Shown: piece after piece, positions 26,013 through 35,225 of the stretch | Numbering within the stretch: position 1 is the stretch's first letter | How the letters are laid out: every line of letters begins with the position of its first letter | Assembly (NCBI RefSeq): GCF_001718695.1 | Contig: NZ_CP013421.1 | Coordinates: 930,001 to 994,000, forward strand | Reading direction: 5' to 3' | Length of the DNA stretch: 64,000 bases | Source of the DNA: Burkholderia ubonensis | GTDB lineage: Bacteria > Pseudomonadota > Gammaproteobacteria > Burkholderiales > Burkholderiaceae | Notes under the pieces: model-generated | What the model was told of the DNA's origin: nothing | The model's input: only the letters and a program-made list of their open reading frames with translations | Database searches by the model: none | Made by a program: the position numbers and the translations under genes

Positions 26013-26918
26013 ATGCCCCGCAATCTCGATACGAGCCTGTTGCGCACTTTCGTCACCGTTTCGCGTCGATCGACCATGACGGCCGCGGCACGCGCGCTGC
26101 ATCTGACCCAGGGCGCGGTCAGCCAGCAGATCAAGCGGCTCGAGGAGTGTTTTGGCCAGCGGCTGTTCGTCCGCTCGCAGGGGCGGCTGCAACTGACCGC
26201 CGCAGGCGAACGCCTGCTCGAGCGGGCCGAGCAATTGGTGCAGCTCAACGACCGCATCTGCGCCGACATGAGCGCGTCCGGGTTGGGCGGCGTGGTGCGC
26301 GTGGGCGCGCCGACCGATCTGGTCGCCACGTATCTCGTCGGCATCTTCAAGGCCTTTGGTCGCCGCTATCCGCATGTCGAGATCGTGCTCGTCAATCTTG
26401 CGTCGGTCGACCTGCCGGTCGCGCTGCTCGATGGACGCGTCGACCTCGCCGTGATCGAGCAGCCGGCGCGTGAGGCGACAGGGGAGTGCCTGCGCAGCGA
26501 GCCGCTCGTATGGGCCGGCGCGGCGGACGGTGGCGCGCATCGCCAGCGGCCGTTGCCGGTGTCGATCGTCAGCGACGCGTGCGTGTTCCGCGCGGCATTG
26601 TTCGACGCGTTGACGCACCACGGGATCGCATGGCGGACGGTGTTCGAGAGCGGCGACATCGAGGCGACGAAGGCGACCGTCCGGATGGACCTCGCGGTGA
26701 GTGCCTGGCTCGCGTCGACGGTGCCCGCCGATCTCCAGGTGCTGCGAGCGGAACACGGATTGCCTTCGTTGCCGGACTTCGCGATGACCTTGCATCTGCC
26801 GCCGTCTGAAACCACGCCGCTGGTCGACGAAATGGCGAACTTCATTCGCAGCGGTTTTGCCGACGTACCGTCGCTGCGCGCCGGCAGGCTGTCCGGTACG
26901 GCTGATCGTGCGGCGTGA
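26013..26918 (+). CDS. LysR-family transcriptional regulator
   Basis: A 301-residue LysR protein. Its HTH is LLRTFVTVSRRSTMTAAARALHLTQGAVSQQIKRLEE and the effector-binding domain begins with VVRVGAPTDLVATYLVGIFKAF. Divergent placement 158 bases from the LysE-type exporter gene resembles ArgP/LysG-LysE pairs, in which the regulator senses the exported amino acid. That parallel is inference. A palindrome over its promoter suggests it binds its own control region. Confidence 0.9.
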   Translation: MPRNLDTSLLRTFVTVSRRSTMTAAARALHLTQGAVSQQIKRLEECFGQRLFVRSQGRLQLTAAGERLLERAEQLVQLNDRICADMSASGLGGVVRVGAPTDLVATYLVGIFKAFGRRYPHVEIVLVNLASVDLPVALLDGRVDLAVIEQPAREATGECLRSEPLVWAGAADGGAHRQRPLPVSIVSDACVFRAALFDALTHHGIAWRTVFESGDIEATKATVRMDLAVSAWLASTVPADLQVLRAEHGLPSLPDFAMTLHLPPSETTPLVDEMANFIRSGFADVPSLRAGRLSGTADRAA

Positions 26919-27104
26919 TCGGCTGCGTGCCGTTGCTGTATCGATGTGCTGACTGCGGTAGAGCTTCGATGCCAATCATCGGCGCGCCGTTCGCGGCGCG
27001 GAATGCTGCGGTCATCTCGGCCGTGCGTGACGCGGAGCCGCAGCAGATGTGCCCGACTGCGAAACCGCTCGGCTAGCCGCGACGCCGCCGTCCGGGCCGG
27101 CCGA

Positions 27105-27407
27105 TCACGACGCGTCGCGTTTCTTCGTCCCCGATTCGGCGCGGCCTGCAGCGGGAAACACCCCACCGCCGCGCGGCCGCTTCGGCTCGATCGCCGTCTT
27201 GCCGATCACGTGCCGGAAATCGATCTCGTGCGCCGCGAGCGCGCCGATGAGGGTCGCGATGACCGCGAGGTGCGAAGGGACGGTGCCCTTGCTCGAATAG
27301 TTCGTGATGGAGCTTTCGTTCATCCGGATCAGCCGCGCGAATTCGCGCGCCGTCAGCTGCGCCTTCTTCAACTCCTGCTGAAATTCCGCATACGCCATTG
27401 CACACAT
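27105..27407 (-). CDS. Small XRE-like helix-turn-helix protein
   Basis: A 100-residue protein. The first 65 residues read as an HTH of the Cro/CI type (FQQELKKAQLTAREFARLIRMNESSITNYSSKGTVPSHLAVIATLIGAL), followed by a basic, Pro/Gly-rich tail without recognisable fold. It is on the same strand as, and 86 bases after, an orphan Liv-type binding protein gene, with a strong GC hairpin between them. GGAG lies ten bases before the ATG at 27407; an in-frame ATG at 27398 is possible. Its targets are unknown. Confidence 0.7.
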   Translation of the reverse strand: MCAMAYAEFQQELKKAQLTAREFARLIRMNESSITNYSSKGTVPSHLAVIATLIGALAAHEIDFRHVIGKTAIEPKRPRGGGVFPAAGRAESGTKKRDAS

Positions 27408-27448
27408 GTCACTTCATCTCCGCAAAGCCTGAACCGGCCCGCGCGGCA

Positions 27449-27481
27449 CCGGCGCGACGGGTGGCGTTCCCGTCGCGCCGG
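27449..27481 (-). terminator. GC-rich hairpin after the orphan binding-protein gene
   Basis: A perfect 13-bp stem (27449-27461 with 27469-27481) with a 7-base loop begins 13 bases after the binding-protein stop on the minus strand. No U-run follows, so it may stabilise the upstream message or reduce readthrough into the HTH gene. Confidence 0.5.
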
Positions 27482-27493
27482 CATCGCGGGGAA

Positions 27494-28648
27494 TTACATC
27501 TTCACTTCGTCGAGGAAGGTCTTCTTGCCGCTCTTGTAGCCGTAGATCGAGATGATCCCGTGCGTCAGGTCGCCCTTCGCGTCGAACGTCGTCGTGCCGA
27601 TCACGCCTTCATACTTCGTCGCCGGCATCGCCGCGAGAATCTTCGCCGGATCGGTCGAGTTCGCGCGCTTCATCGCATCGACGATGATGTACACCGCGTC
27701 ATACGCGAACGGCGCATCGAACTTGATGACCTGGCCGAAGCGCTTCTCGTACTTCGCCCTGAACGCCGCGCCGCCCGGCATCTTCTCGAGCGCCGCGCCG
27801 GCCTGCGAGCAGACCACGTTCGACGCCGCGTCGCCCGCGAGGTCGGACAGCTGCTCGGTGCACACGCCGTCGCCCGAGAAGATCTTCGCGCGCAGGCCGA
27901 GCTGCTTCGCCTGCTTCGCGAACGGGCCGCCCGTCGCGTCCATGCCGCCGTACATGATCGCGTCCGGATTCTCGCCCTTGATCTTGGTCAGGATCGCGCG
28001 GAAGTCGACCGCCTTGTCGTTCGTCGCGTCGTGCGACGTGACCTTCAGGCCGAGCGCCTTCGCCTTCTTCTCGAACTCGTTCGCGAGGCCCTGGCCGTAG
28101 GCGGTCGAATCGTCGACCACCGCGACGCTCTTGACACCCTTCGAGTGCGCGTAGCGCGCGAGCGCGGGGCCTTGCTGCGCGTCGGTCGCGACGACGCGAT
28201 AGGTGGTCTTGAAGCCCTGCTGCGTGTAAGCCGGGTTGGTGGCCGACGGCGAGATCTGCAGGATGCCCGCGTCGCTGTAGATCTTCGACGCCGGGATCGA
28301 CGTGCCCGAGTTCAGGTGGCCGATCACCGCGGCGACCTTGTTGTCGACGAGCTTCTGCGCGACCTGCGTGGCCTGGCGCGGGTCGGCCGCGTCATCCTGG
28401 CCGTCGAGCTGCAGCGTGATCTTCTGCCCGCCGATCGTCAGGCCCTTCGCGTTGATTTCCTCGATGGCCAGACGCGCGCCGTTCTCGTTGTCCTTGCCGA
28501 GGTGGGCAATGCCGCCCGTCAGCGGTTCGACGCTGCCGATCTTCACGACCTGGTCGGCCATCGCGCTCGAGGCGGCCGCGAATGCGGCGGCTGCCAGTGC
28601 GACGGTGACCAGGGGTTTGCAGCGCATGCCGACGGTGCTTCGTTCCAT
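27494..28648 (-). CDS. Liv-type branched-chain amino acid ABC transporter substrate-binding protein, orphan
   Basis: A 384-residue periplasmic binding protein of the LivK/Leu-Ile-Val type I fold. An N-terminal signal peptide ends near AMADQ (about residue 31). The mature protein starts VVKIGSVEPLTGGIAHLGKD and has ENGARLAIEEINAKGL and HLNSGTSIPASKIYSDAGI, typical of LivJ/K proteins. It would deliver branched-chain or related amino acids to a Liv permease, but no permease or ATPase gene is next to it, so it must borrow a system encoded elsewhere. GGAG lies seven bases before the ATG at 28648. Confidence 0.9.
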   Translation of the reverse strand: MERSTVGMRCKPLVTVALAAAAFAAASSAMADQVVKIGSVEPLTGGIAHLGKDNENGARLAIEEINAKGLTIGGQKITLQLDGQDDAADPRQATQVAQKLVDNKVAAVIGHLNSGTSIPASKIYSDAGILQISPSATNPAYTQQGFKTTYRVVATDAQQGPALARYAHSKGVKSVAVVDDSTAYGQGLANEFEKKAKALGLKVTSHDATNDKAVDFRAILTKIKGENPDAIMYGGMDATGGPFAKQAKQLGLRAKIFSGDGVCTEQLSDLAGDAASNVVCSQAGAALEKMPGGAAFRAKYEKRFGQVIKFDAPFAYDAVYIIVDAMKRANSTDPAKILAAMPATKYEGVIGTTTFDAKGDLTHGIISIYGYKSGKKTFLDEVKM

Positions 28649-29234
28649 CTGCCATCTCCGTTGATTGATAGTGCTGTTGCCGCCCGTTCGATCGCGCACG
28701 CCCTTGTGAGGCGGCCGGCGAGCCGGGCGAGTCTCCGCGACCCGCGATGGGTTCGGCTTGCCTGTCGCCGATCGTCGAGTACGCCGTGGTGCCGCCGCGG
28801 CGCATGCGACTTCATCGGACGACACGCAATTCGTCTGAATATATCTGAACGCGCTTGCGCCCGTCTCGGCGAATTGTCCGAGCTTGCGCAAATGTGATGC
28901 GGCCGCACGGCCGTCGCGCGATCGGCGCGTGCGCGTGTCGCGCCGTCAATTGCCCTGATTATTCGACGGGCCGGATTCCGAAGCCATGGACAGTGCGATG
29001 CAATCAGTCAGCAACTGTTCGGTCGATTCGTCTGCACACTTCGATTCATCGGCGCGGCAACGCCTCCTCCGATTCGATGCAACTAACGGTCGAGCCCGCT
29101 GGCGCCGGCGAATCGACGCGCGCTTCGCTTGCTTGCCGAGTCGCTCGTCGGTTTTGCAGCAATCGTAGCCGGCTCCGGAGCGTGCGGTGATCCGCTCACT
29201 CGACGCGGCCTCCGCGTGCGACGTCGCCGCGCGG
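28649..29234. other. 586-bp intergenic region upstream of the orphan binding-protein gene
   Basis: I see no credible gene. An AT-rich dip at 28832-28850 contains two TCTGAA copies four bases apart, close to where the minus-strand promoter of the binding-protein gene would be expected. The remainder is GC-rich sequence with no clear hairpin or repeat. Confidence 0.5.
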
Positions 29235-30146
29235 CTACGCGCGTCCGCGCAATGCGACGACGACGACACCCACGATCGCCAGCAGGCCGCCGCCCACGGT
29301 GCCGATGCCGGGCCGTTCGCCGGTGAGCATCATCGACATCGCCGTCGCGACCGCCGGCGTCAGATACAGGAAGCTGGACGCGCGCGCCGCGCCGAAATGG
29401 CCGAGTGCGAACGACCACGCCGCATAGCCGAGCGCCGCCGGGAAGATGCCGAGCACGAGGACGGCCGACACCGTCTCGTGCGACGCACCGTCGCCGAGCG
29501 CCGCCAGCGCGCCGGGCAACCATGGCGCAAGCAGTACCGCGCCGGCCAGCAGCGTGTACGCGGTGCAGGGCAGCGCGCCGTACACGGGGATCAGCCGCCG
29601 CTGCAACACGAAATAGCTGGCCGAACACAGCGCCGCGCCGAGGATCAGCGTGCTGCCGGAGCCGAGCACGAGGCCGCCTGGCTGACCATGCGCGATCACC
29701 GCGATGCCGGCGAGGCTGACCAGCGAGCCGAGCCATCCCCAGCGATTGAAGCGTTCATGCAGAAACACCGCGGCAAGCAGTGCCGTGAAGATCGGCAGCG
29801 TGTTGACGATGAAGCTGGCCGCGCCGGCCGAGACGGTTTGCTCGCCGGTGTTGAGCAGCGCGTTGTAGAGCGCGATGCCGAGCAGGCCGCACGCGAGAAA
29901 GCGCAATGCGTCGCCGCGGCTCGGCTTCGGCGGCCGCCGCCACGCGAGCCATGCGAGCGCGAGCACGGCCGCGGTGGCGAAGCGCGCGGCGGCGAGCTGC
30001 AGCGGCGTCAGCCCGTGCAGGCCGATGCGGATGAACGGGAACGCGCTGGCCCACGAGACGATCGTGAACGCCACCGCGCCGGCCGCGACGAGCCGCTGTC
30101 GCGCGTCGCGTGCCGAAGAGGGGGGAGAGGAGGAGAGCGTGTTCAT
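29235..30146 (-). CDS. EamA-family DMT transporter
   Basis: A 303-residue inner-membrane protein with ten predicted helices in two EamA repeats (about residues 15-145 and 160-298). Features include FTIVSWASAFPFIRIGLHGLTPLQLAAAR near the N-terminus and NTLPIFTALLAAVFLHERFNRWGWLGSLVSLAGI at the end of the first repeat. The family exports amino acids and other small metabolites. It is divergent from a LysR gene with a 57-base gap, so that regulator probably controls it. The substrate is unknown. Confidence 0.88.
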   Translation of the reverse strand: MNTLSSSPPSSARDARQRLVAAGAVAFTIVSWASAFPFIRIGLHGLTPLQLAAARFATAAVLALAWLAWRRPPKPSRGDALRFLACGLLGIALYNALLNTGEQTVSAGAASFIVNTLPIFTALLAAVFLHERFNRWGWLGSLVSLAGIAVIAHGQPGGLVLGSGSTLILGAALCSASYFVLQRRLIPVYGALPCTAYTLLAGAVLLAPWLPGALAALGDGASHETVSAVLVLGIFPAALGYAAWSFALGHFGAARASSFLYLTPAVATAMSMMLTGERPGIGTVGGGLLAIVGVVVVALRGRA

Positions 30147-30203
30147 GCGGCCATGGTGCAGTGTCGCGAGATGTTAAGCTAGCGCACAGATCGACATCCG
30201 GAT

Positions 30204-31163
30204 ATGAATATGGATCACAGCTCGGCGCGCCGCCGTGGCGACCGTCCGGCGCACTCGCAGCCGGGTGCGCTGCCGCAGCCGGGCTCGCGACCGCCGCTCG
30301 CGAGCCTCGAGACCGTCTGCACGGTCGCGCGTCACGGCTCGTTTCTGGCGGCGGCCGAGGTGTCCGGCGTCACGCACGGCGCGATCAGCCGGCGCGTGGC
30401 TGCCGTCGAGAACTGGCTCGGCATGACGTTGTTCGAGCGTCATGCGCGCGGCGTGCGCATGACGCCGGACGGCCAGCGCTTCGTCGGCCGGATCGAGCAG
30501 GCGTTCGCGATCATCGACGGCGCGGCCGATCAGTGGCGCTTGCCGCGCGCGCCGCGGCTCGTCAGGATGAGCGTGGTGCCCGCCTTCGCGCAGCTCTGGC
30601 TGTTCGAGCGGCAGCAGGCGCTCGAGAGCGAGGCGCCCACGTTGCGCATCGAGCTCGGCATCGAGTTGCGCAACGTCGACATCGCAGCGGGCGAAGCGGA
30701 TCTGTCGATTCGTTACGGGCGCGGCAACTGGCGTCATCTGGAAACGCGCGAGTTCATGCCGGAGAAGCTGCATCCGGTCGCGCACCCGCGGCTCGCCGCG
30801 CAGCTCGCCACGCTGCGCCGCCGCGGCGGCGACGCGGCGCTGCTCGAGATGCCGCTGCTGCACGATTCGGACGTCACCGGCTGGCGCACGTGGTTCGCCG
30901 CGCTCGGCATCGCGTTCAAGCCGCGCGCGCAGGACCGCCGCTTCGAGGATTACAACCTCGTGCTCGCGGCGGCCGAAGCGGGGCTCGGCGTGGCGCTGGC
31001 GCGCACGCCGCTCGCCGCGGCCTATCTCGAGCGTAGCGGCCTCGTCCGCGTCAGCCGGCACGAGGTCGCTTCGCCGCTCAGCGATTACTTCGTGCATGCG
31101 AAGGGCGAGGCGCGTCCCGAGGTGCTGGCGCTGATGGAGCGGATGCGCGCGGCGCTCGGATAG
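30204..31163 (+). CDS. LysR-family regulator (GcvA-like), divergent from the EamA gene
   Basis: A 319-residue LysR protein with a 32-residue Pro/Arg/Ser-rich N-terminal extension before the HTH (LETVCTVARHGSFLAAAEVSGVTHGAISRRVAAVENWLG). The binding domain carries RMSVVPAFAQLWLFERQQAL and the EADLSIRYGRGNW stretch usual in GcvA-like proteins. Divergence from the EamA exporter gene implies local control. An in-frame ATG two codons later (30210) is an equally possible start. Confidence 0.88.
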   Translation: MNMDHSSARRRGDRPAHSQPGALPQPGSRPPLASLETVCTVARHGSFLAAAEVSGVTHGAISRRVAAVENWLGMTLFERHARGVRMTPDGQRFVGRIEQAFAIIDGAADQWRLPRAPRLVRMSVVPAFAQLWLFERQQALESEAPTLRIELGIELRNVDIAAGEADLSIRYGRGNWRHLETREFMPEKLHPVAHPRLAAQLATLRRRGGDAALLEMPLLHDSDVTGWRTWFAALGIAFKPRAQDRRFEDYNLVLAAAEAGLGVALARTPLAAAYLERSGLVRVSRHEVASPLSDYFVHAKGEARPEVLALMERMRAALG

Positions 31164-31314
31164 GCGAGCCGCGCGTGCGTCGGCGTCGTTGCCGCTCGAC
31201 CGCGGCCGGCCGATCGCCGACAATGCGACCGCGGAAAAAGCGCGGGATTCGACAGATGGACGAAAATACGGAAATCGAGCGGTTCGAGCCGCTCGAATGT
31301 AAAGGGAACGAGTA

Positions 31315-31974
31315 ATGAATAGACCAGACAAGTCGTCGAAGGCGCGTGCTGCGCTGGACCAGCTGTTTTCGGGCTTGGCGCCCGCGGACGCGCGCCCGAG
31401 CGCGTCGCGCCCGGGCAACCCGTTCGAAGCAGCCGACGACGCCACCGGCGCGGACGGCCGCGTCGAAGTCACGCTGTCGACGCGCATCCAGCTGCGCGGC
31501 TATCCGGGCGCGGATGCGTTCATGCAGCGCATGGCGCAAGCGTGGGGGCTCACGTGGGGCGCGTACGACGCGGTGCGCGCGACGGCGACGCTGCCGGTCG
31601 GCTGGCGCGCGCGCCGGCTGCCCGAAGTCACGCAGATCGTCGACGAACGCGACGTGCTGCGCGCGGAAAGCAGCCTGCAGGGCGGCGAGATGTCTTACCT
31701 GAAAGTGCATCCGCGCTACTACATCGATGCGCGCAAGGGCGTGGGCTGGCGCAAGGCGTCGAAGGCGTCCGACGATCCGGATCTCGACGGCCCCGACTGG
31801 AACTGCTACGTGATGGACCGGGAAAAGTCCGTCGAGCTGCACGAGTTGACGACGTCGTCGTCTAAGGCCGATCTCGACAACGCGCGTGCGACGTTGCTGA
31901 AATGGCTCGACTCGCACTATCCGCGCCATCGCGATCCGTTCGCGTACTGGACCGATTGCGATCGTCCTCTGTAG
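31315..31974 (+). CDS. Unrecognised soluble protein of 219 residues
   Basis: I do not recognise a family. The first 45 residues are disordered-looking (Ala, Arg, Pro, Ser). The rest is a mixed alpha/beta protein with EVTLSTRIQLRGYPGADAFMQRMAQAWG, GGEMSYLKVHPRYYIDARKGVGWRKA and a Trp/Tyr-rich C-terminus (LKWLDSHYPRHRDPFAYWTDCD). There is no signal peptide or membrane helix. Codon usage and third-position GC match real genes of the region, and the ATG follows AAGGGAACGAG. A 7-bp inverted repeat (31276-31282 with 31289-31295) lies in its leader. The membrane-protein gene downstream begins 13 bases after its stop, so the two may be co-transcribed. Confidence 0.75.
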   Translation: MNRPDKSSKARAALDQLFSGLAPADARPSASRPGNPFEAADDATGADGRVEVTLSTRIQLRGYPGADAFMQRMAQAWGLTWGAYDAVRATATLPVGWRARRLPEVTQIVDERDVLRAESSLQGGEMSYLKVHPRYYIDARKGVGWRKASKASDDPDLDGPDWNCYVMDREKSVELHELTTSSSKADLDNARATLLKWLDSHYPRHRDPFAYWTDCDRPL

Positions 31975-31987
31975 TCCGCGCACGCGC

Positions 31988-32509
31988 ATGTACACGCACG
32001 GCGGCGGCGCGGATCGCGCGGCAAGCCGTCATACATGGCAGGCGACCCACGTGAACCGGCTCCGTCCCGTCCCGATCCTGTACGCGGCATGCGCGGCGGC
32101 GCTTGCTTCGACCGTGATCGAACTGCTGCTCTGGCCGCTTGTCGGCGATGATGCCCTGCGCAACCTGCTGCGCGACGCGCGGCTGACGGCGGCGATCGCG
32201 TTGGGGCGCACGGCGCTTCGATCGTCCGCGGGTTTCGATCCGACGATCATGGGCGTGGCGACGCTGGTACACGCCGCGCTGTCGCTCGCGTATGCAGCCA
32301 TGCTCGCGGCGCTGGTGCGCAATCTGTCGCGCGGCGCCGCACTGTGCGCAGGCACCGTGTTCGGGCTCGTTCTCTACGGCGTCAACCTGTACGCGTTTAC
32401 CGCGGTGTTTCCGTGGTTCGCGCAGGTGCGCGGCGCGATCACGCTGGTTGCGCATCTGGTGTTCGGCGCGAGCGCCGCGGGCGTTTATTGCGCGTTGCGT
32501 CGTCGATAG
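31988..32509 (+). CDS. Unrecognised membrane protein of up to 173 residues
   Basis: Four hydrophobic segments are visible: about residues 28-52 (PILYAACAAALASTVIELLL), 86-108, 112-134 and 142-168. Together these describe a small polytopic inner-membrane protein of unknown role. The first 21 residues (MYTHGGGADRAASRHTWQATH) look unlike a membrane protein start, and a GTG at 32051 could be the real start. No Shine-Dalgarno supports either. It follows the unrecognised gene at 31315 by 13 bases. Confidence 0.65.
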   Translation: MYTHGGGADRAASRHTWQATHVNRLRPVPILYAACAAALASTVIELLLWPLVGDDALRNLLRDARLTAAIALGRTALRSSAGFDPTIMGVATLVHAALSLAYAAMLAALVRNLSRGAALCAGTVFGLVLYGVNLYAFTAVFPWFAQVRGAITLVAHLVFGASAAGVYCALRRR

Positions 32510-32520
32510 CACGGCGCACG

Positions 32521-32553
32521 GCGGCGCGGCCTCGCCGCCGCTCGCCGCGCCGC
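32521..32553. terminator. Possible bidirectional terminator between convergent genes
   Basis: A perfect 10-bp GC stem (32521-32530 with 32544-32553) with a 13-base loop sits in the 51-base gap between two convergent genes. No T-run flanks it, so its role as a terminator is likely but unproven. Confidence 0.45.
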
Positions 32554-32560
32554 TTGCGCA

Positions 32561-34414
32561 TTACTGCGTCTCGCGTTGCGCTTCCGCCGTTTCGCCCAGG
32601 AACCCGCCGCTCTGATGCGCCCACAGCGCCGCATAGATGCCGCCTGCCTGCAGCAGCTGCTGGTGCGTGCCCTCCTCGACGATGCGGCCTTCGTCGAGCA
32701 CGATCAGACGGTCCATTGCCGCGATGGTGGACAGGCGGTGCGCGATCGCGATCACGGTCTTGCCGCCCATCAGGCTGCCGAGGCTGTGCTGGATCGCGGC
32801 TTCGACCTCGGAGTCGAGCGCGCTGGTCGCCTCGTCGAGCACGAGGATCGGCGCGTCCTTGAGCATCACGCGCGCGATGGCGATCCGCTGGCGCTGGCCG
32901 CCGGACAGCTTCACGCCGCGCTCGCCGACCTCGACGTCGTAGCCTTTGCGCCCGTGGCGATCGCCCAGCCGTTCGATGAAATCCGCCGCTTCGGCCCGCG
33001 CGGCCGCGTTCCGCATGTCTGTTTCGCTCGCGTCCGGGCGGCCGTAGAGAATGTTCTCCCGCATCGTTCGGTGCAGCAGCGACGTGTCCTGCGTGACCAT
33101 GCCGATCGCGCTGCGCAGGCTGTCCTGCGTCACGTGGGCGATGTCCTGCCCGTCGATGAGGATGCGGCCGCCGCCCACGTCGTAGAAGCGCAGCAGCAGG
33201 TTGACGAGCGTCGACTTGCCCGCGCCCGAACGGCCGATCAGGCCGATGCGCTCGCCCGGCCGGATCGTGAGCGTCAGGCCGTCGAACACCGGCTTGCCGT
33301 TGTCCTCGTGCGAGAAGCGCACGGTGTCGAACACGATCTCGCCGCGCCGCACGACGAGCGGCCGCGCGTCCGGCCGGTCGACGACGGCGCGCACCTTCGT
33401 CAGCGTCGTGATGCCGTCCTGGATCGTGCCGACGTTCTCGAACAGCTCGGTCATCTCCCACATCACCCAGTGCGAATAGCTGGACAGCCGCAGCGCCATC
33501 GCGATCACCGCCGCGACCACGCCCGCGCTCGCCTCGCCCTGCGCCCACAGATGGAGTGCGAGACCGGTCGAGCCGATCAGCAGCGCGGTGGTCATCACGT
33601 GATTGGTGACCTCGAACGCGCTGACGAGACGCATCTGCGCATAGCCGGTGGCCTTGAACGCCTCCATCGCGTGTCGCGCGTGGTCGGCCTCGCGCCGCGT
33701 GTGCGCGAACAGCTTGACGGTCGCGATGTTGGAATACGCATCGGTGATGCGGCCCGTCATCATCGCGCGCGCATCGGCCTGCTCGCTGCCGACCTGGCCG
33801 AGGCGCGGCACGAAGTACCAGCACGCGGCGCCGTAGCCGATCGCCCAGACGGCGAACGGAATCATCAGCCGCCACTCGAAGCTGGCGGCCAGCAGCAGGA
33901 TGCCGATCAGGTAGGCGGCCACGCCGACGAGCACGTCCACCGTCATGAACAGCGCATCGCGGACCGCCAGCGCGGTCTGCATGATCTTGGTCGTGACGCG
34001 GCCCGCGAATTCGTTCGCGTAGAACGACAGGCTCTGGTCGAGCATCAGCCGGTGAAAGAGCCAGCGCAGCCGCATCGGGAAATTGATCGCCAGTGCCTGG
34101 TGCTTGACGAGCGTATGCAGCGCAATCAGCAGCGCGCTGGCCGCGAGGATCGCCGCGAACCCGACGAGCGTGCCGAAGTGGCGGCCGCCGAAGTCGGCCG
34201 GCGTCGCCGACGACAGCCAGTCCACCACGTGCCCCATCATCGCGAAGAGCGCCGCTTCGTACGCGGCCAGCGCGGCCGACGTCAGCGCGATCAGGAACAC
34301 CCAGCCGCGCGCGCCGCGCGTGCACGCCCAGACGAATGCGAAAAACCCCTTGGGCGGGGTGGCCGGGTCCTCGAGAGGAAAGGTCGGCAGGCGCCGTTCG
34401 AACCACGAAAACAT
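32561..34414 (-). CDS. ABC multidrug/lipid exporter, fused permease and ATPase
   Basis: A 617-residue half-transporter. Six transmembrane helices lie in about residues 30-320 and an ABC domain follows. Walker A is GRSGAGKST at about 395-403, the signature is LSGGQRQRIAIARVML near 503, and Walker B is PILVLDEATSALD near 520. It works as a homodimer or with a partner to export lipids or drugs, like MsbA and MdlB proteins. GGAGG lies ten bases before the ATG. It is divergent from the TetR gene, whose operator lies about 170 bases away in the shared gap, so TetR control is possible. No partner half-transporter is adjacent. Confidence 0.9.
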   Translation of the reverse strand: MFSWFERRLPTFPLEDPATPPKGFFAFVWACTRGARGWVFLIALTSAALAAYEAALFAMMGHVVDWLSSATPADFGGRHFGTLVGFAAILAASALLIALHTLVKHQALAINFPMRLRWLFHRLMLDQSLSFYANEFAGRVTTKIMQTALAVRDALFMTVDVLVGVAAYLIGILLLAASFEWRLMIPFAVWAIGYGAACWYFVPRLGQVGSEQADARAMMTGRITDAYSNIATVKLFAHTRREADHARHAMEAFKATGYAQMRLVSAFEVTNHVMTTALLIGSTGLALHLWAQGEASAGVVAAVIAMALRLSSYSHWVMWEMTELFENVGTIQDGITTLTKVRAVVDRPDARPLVVRRGEIVFDTVRFSHEDNGKPVFDGLTLTIRPGERIGLIGRSGAGKSTLVNLLLRFYDVGGGRILIDGQDIAHVTQDSLRSAIGMVTQDTSLLHRTMRENILYGRPDASETDMRNAAARAEAADFIERLGDRHGRKGYDVEVGERGVKLSGGQRQRIAIARVMLKDAPILVLDEATSALDSEVEAAIQHSLGSLMGGKTVIAIAHRLSTIAAMDRLIVLDEGRIVEEGTHQQLLQAGGIYAALWAHQSGGFLGETAEAQRETQ

Positions 34415-34579
34415 CGATCTTTTTCCTCCGGTGATTCGGCCACGCGATCCGACGTCGATCGAGCGTCATACGTTGCGACCGCGTCGTCCGGCAGCGAGTG
34501 TCGCACCGATTCGCCGACGCTGCAGGCCGGTCGTAAGGAAGCGAAGCGCCGCACCGCCGCCGCACCCGTGAAAAAGTGC

Positions 34580-34606
34580 TTGACTATCTATCTATGAGTA
34601 GATAAA
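34580..34606 (+). promoter_or_regulatory. TetR operator O1 overlapping the tetR promoter
   Basis: The inverted repeat TATCTA-TGAG-TAGATA (34589-34604) lies immediately downstream of a good -35 (TTGACT, 34580-34585), so a bound repressor would cover the core promoter. The 22 bases 34585-34606 are identical to those at 35288-35309. Transcription would begin close to the ATG at 34616. Confidence 0.75.
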
Positions 34607-34615
34607 GTTCGATCC

Positions 34616-35182
34616 ATGGAAACGAAGCCGACCGTCCGCGAACAGATTCTCGATCATGCGATCACGCTGATGATGCTGCGTGGTTACAACGGCTTCAGCT
34701 ATCGAGACCTGTCGGATCTGGTGGGCGTGAAGACGTCGAGCATCCACTACTACTTCCCGTCGAAGGACGACCTCGTGCTGGAAGCGGTAGCGGCCTACAG
34801 CGACGACGTGCTCGCGGCGATCCAGACGATCGATCCGGCGCTGCCGGCCGACGTGAAGCTGAGCCTGTACACGAAGCTGTTCGGGCGCACGCTCGGCGAC
34901 GGCGACCGGATCTGCCTCTGCGGCATGCTGGCGGCCGATATCGAATCGTTGCCGGACAACGTGCGGCAAGCGGTGCAGGCGTTCTTCAAGGCGAACGAAA
35001 AGTGGCTCGCCGAGCTGCTGACCCAGGGCGCGGCCGAAGGCACGCTGCAGTTCAGCGGCAAGCCGGAATCGGCGGCGCGCACGCTGTTCGCGGCGTTTCA
35101 GGGCAGCGTGCTGGCCAGCCGGCTGTTTCATACGCGGGCGCGCCTCGAAGATGTAGAGGCGGTGTGGAAGGTCCGGGCTTGA
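34616..35182 (+). CDS. TetR/AcrR-family repressor of the ohr-esterase genes
   Basis: A 188-residue TetR regulator. The N-terminal HTH is REQILDHAITLMMLRGYNGFSYRDLSDLVGVKTSSIHYYFPSKDDLV. The C-terminal ligand domain has two cysteines close together (ICLCGMLAAD, about residues 100-105) that could respond to oxidation or electrophiles. Matching palindromes lie over its own promoter and in two places before the ohr gene, which strongly suggests autorepression and repression of ohr. Ohr genes are more often controlled by a MarR-type OhrR, so a TetR here is notable. The effector is unknown. Confidence 0.9.
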   Translation: METKPTVREQILDHAITLMMLRGYNGFSYRDLSDLVGVKTSSIHYYFPSKDDLVLEAVAAYSDDVLAAIQTIDPALPADVKLSLYTKLFGRTLGDGDRICLCGMLAADIESLPDNVRQAVQAFFKANEKWLAELLTQGAAEGTLQFSGKPESAARTLFAAFQGSVLASRLFHTRARLEDVEAVWKVRA

Positions 35183-35225
35183 GCGCCGGGCATGTTTGCA
35201 CCGCTTTTTGTTGTGGCTGGTTGTC

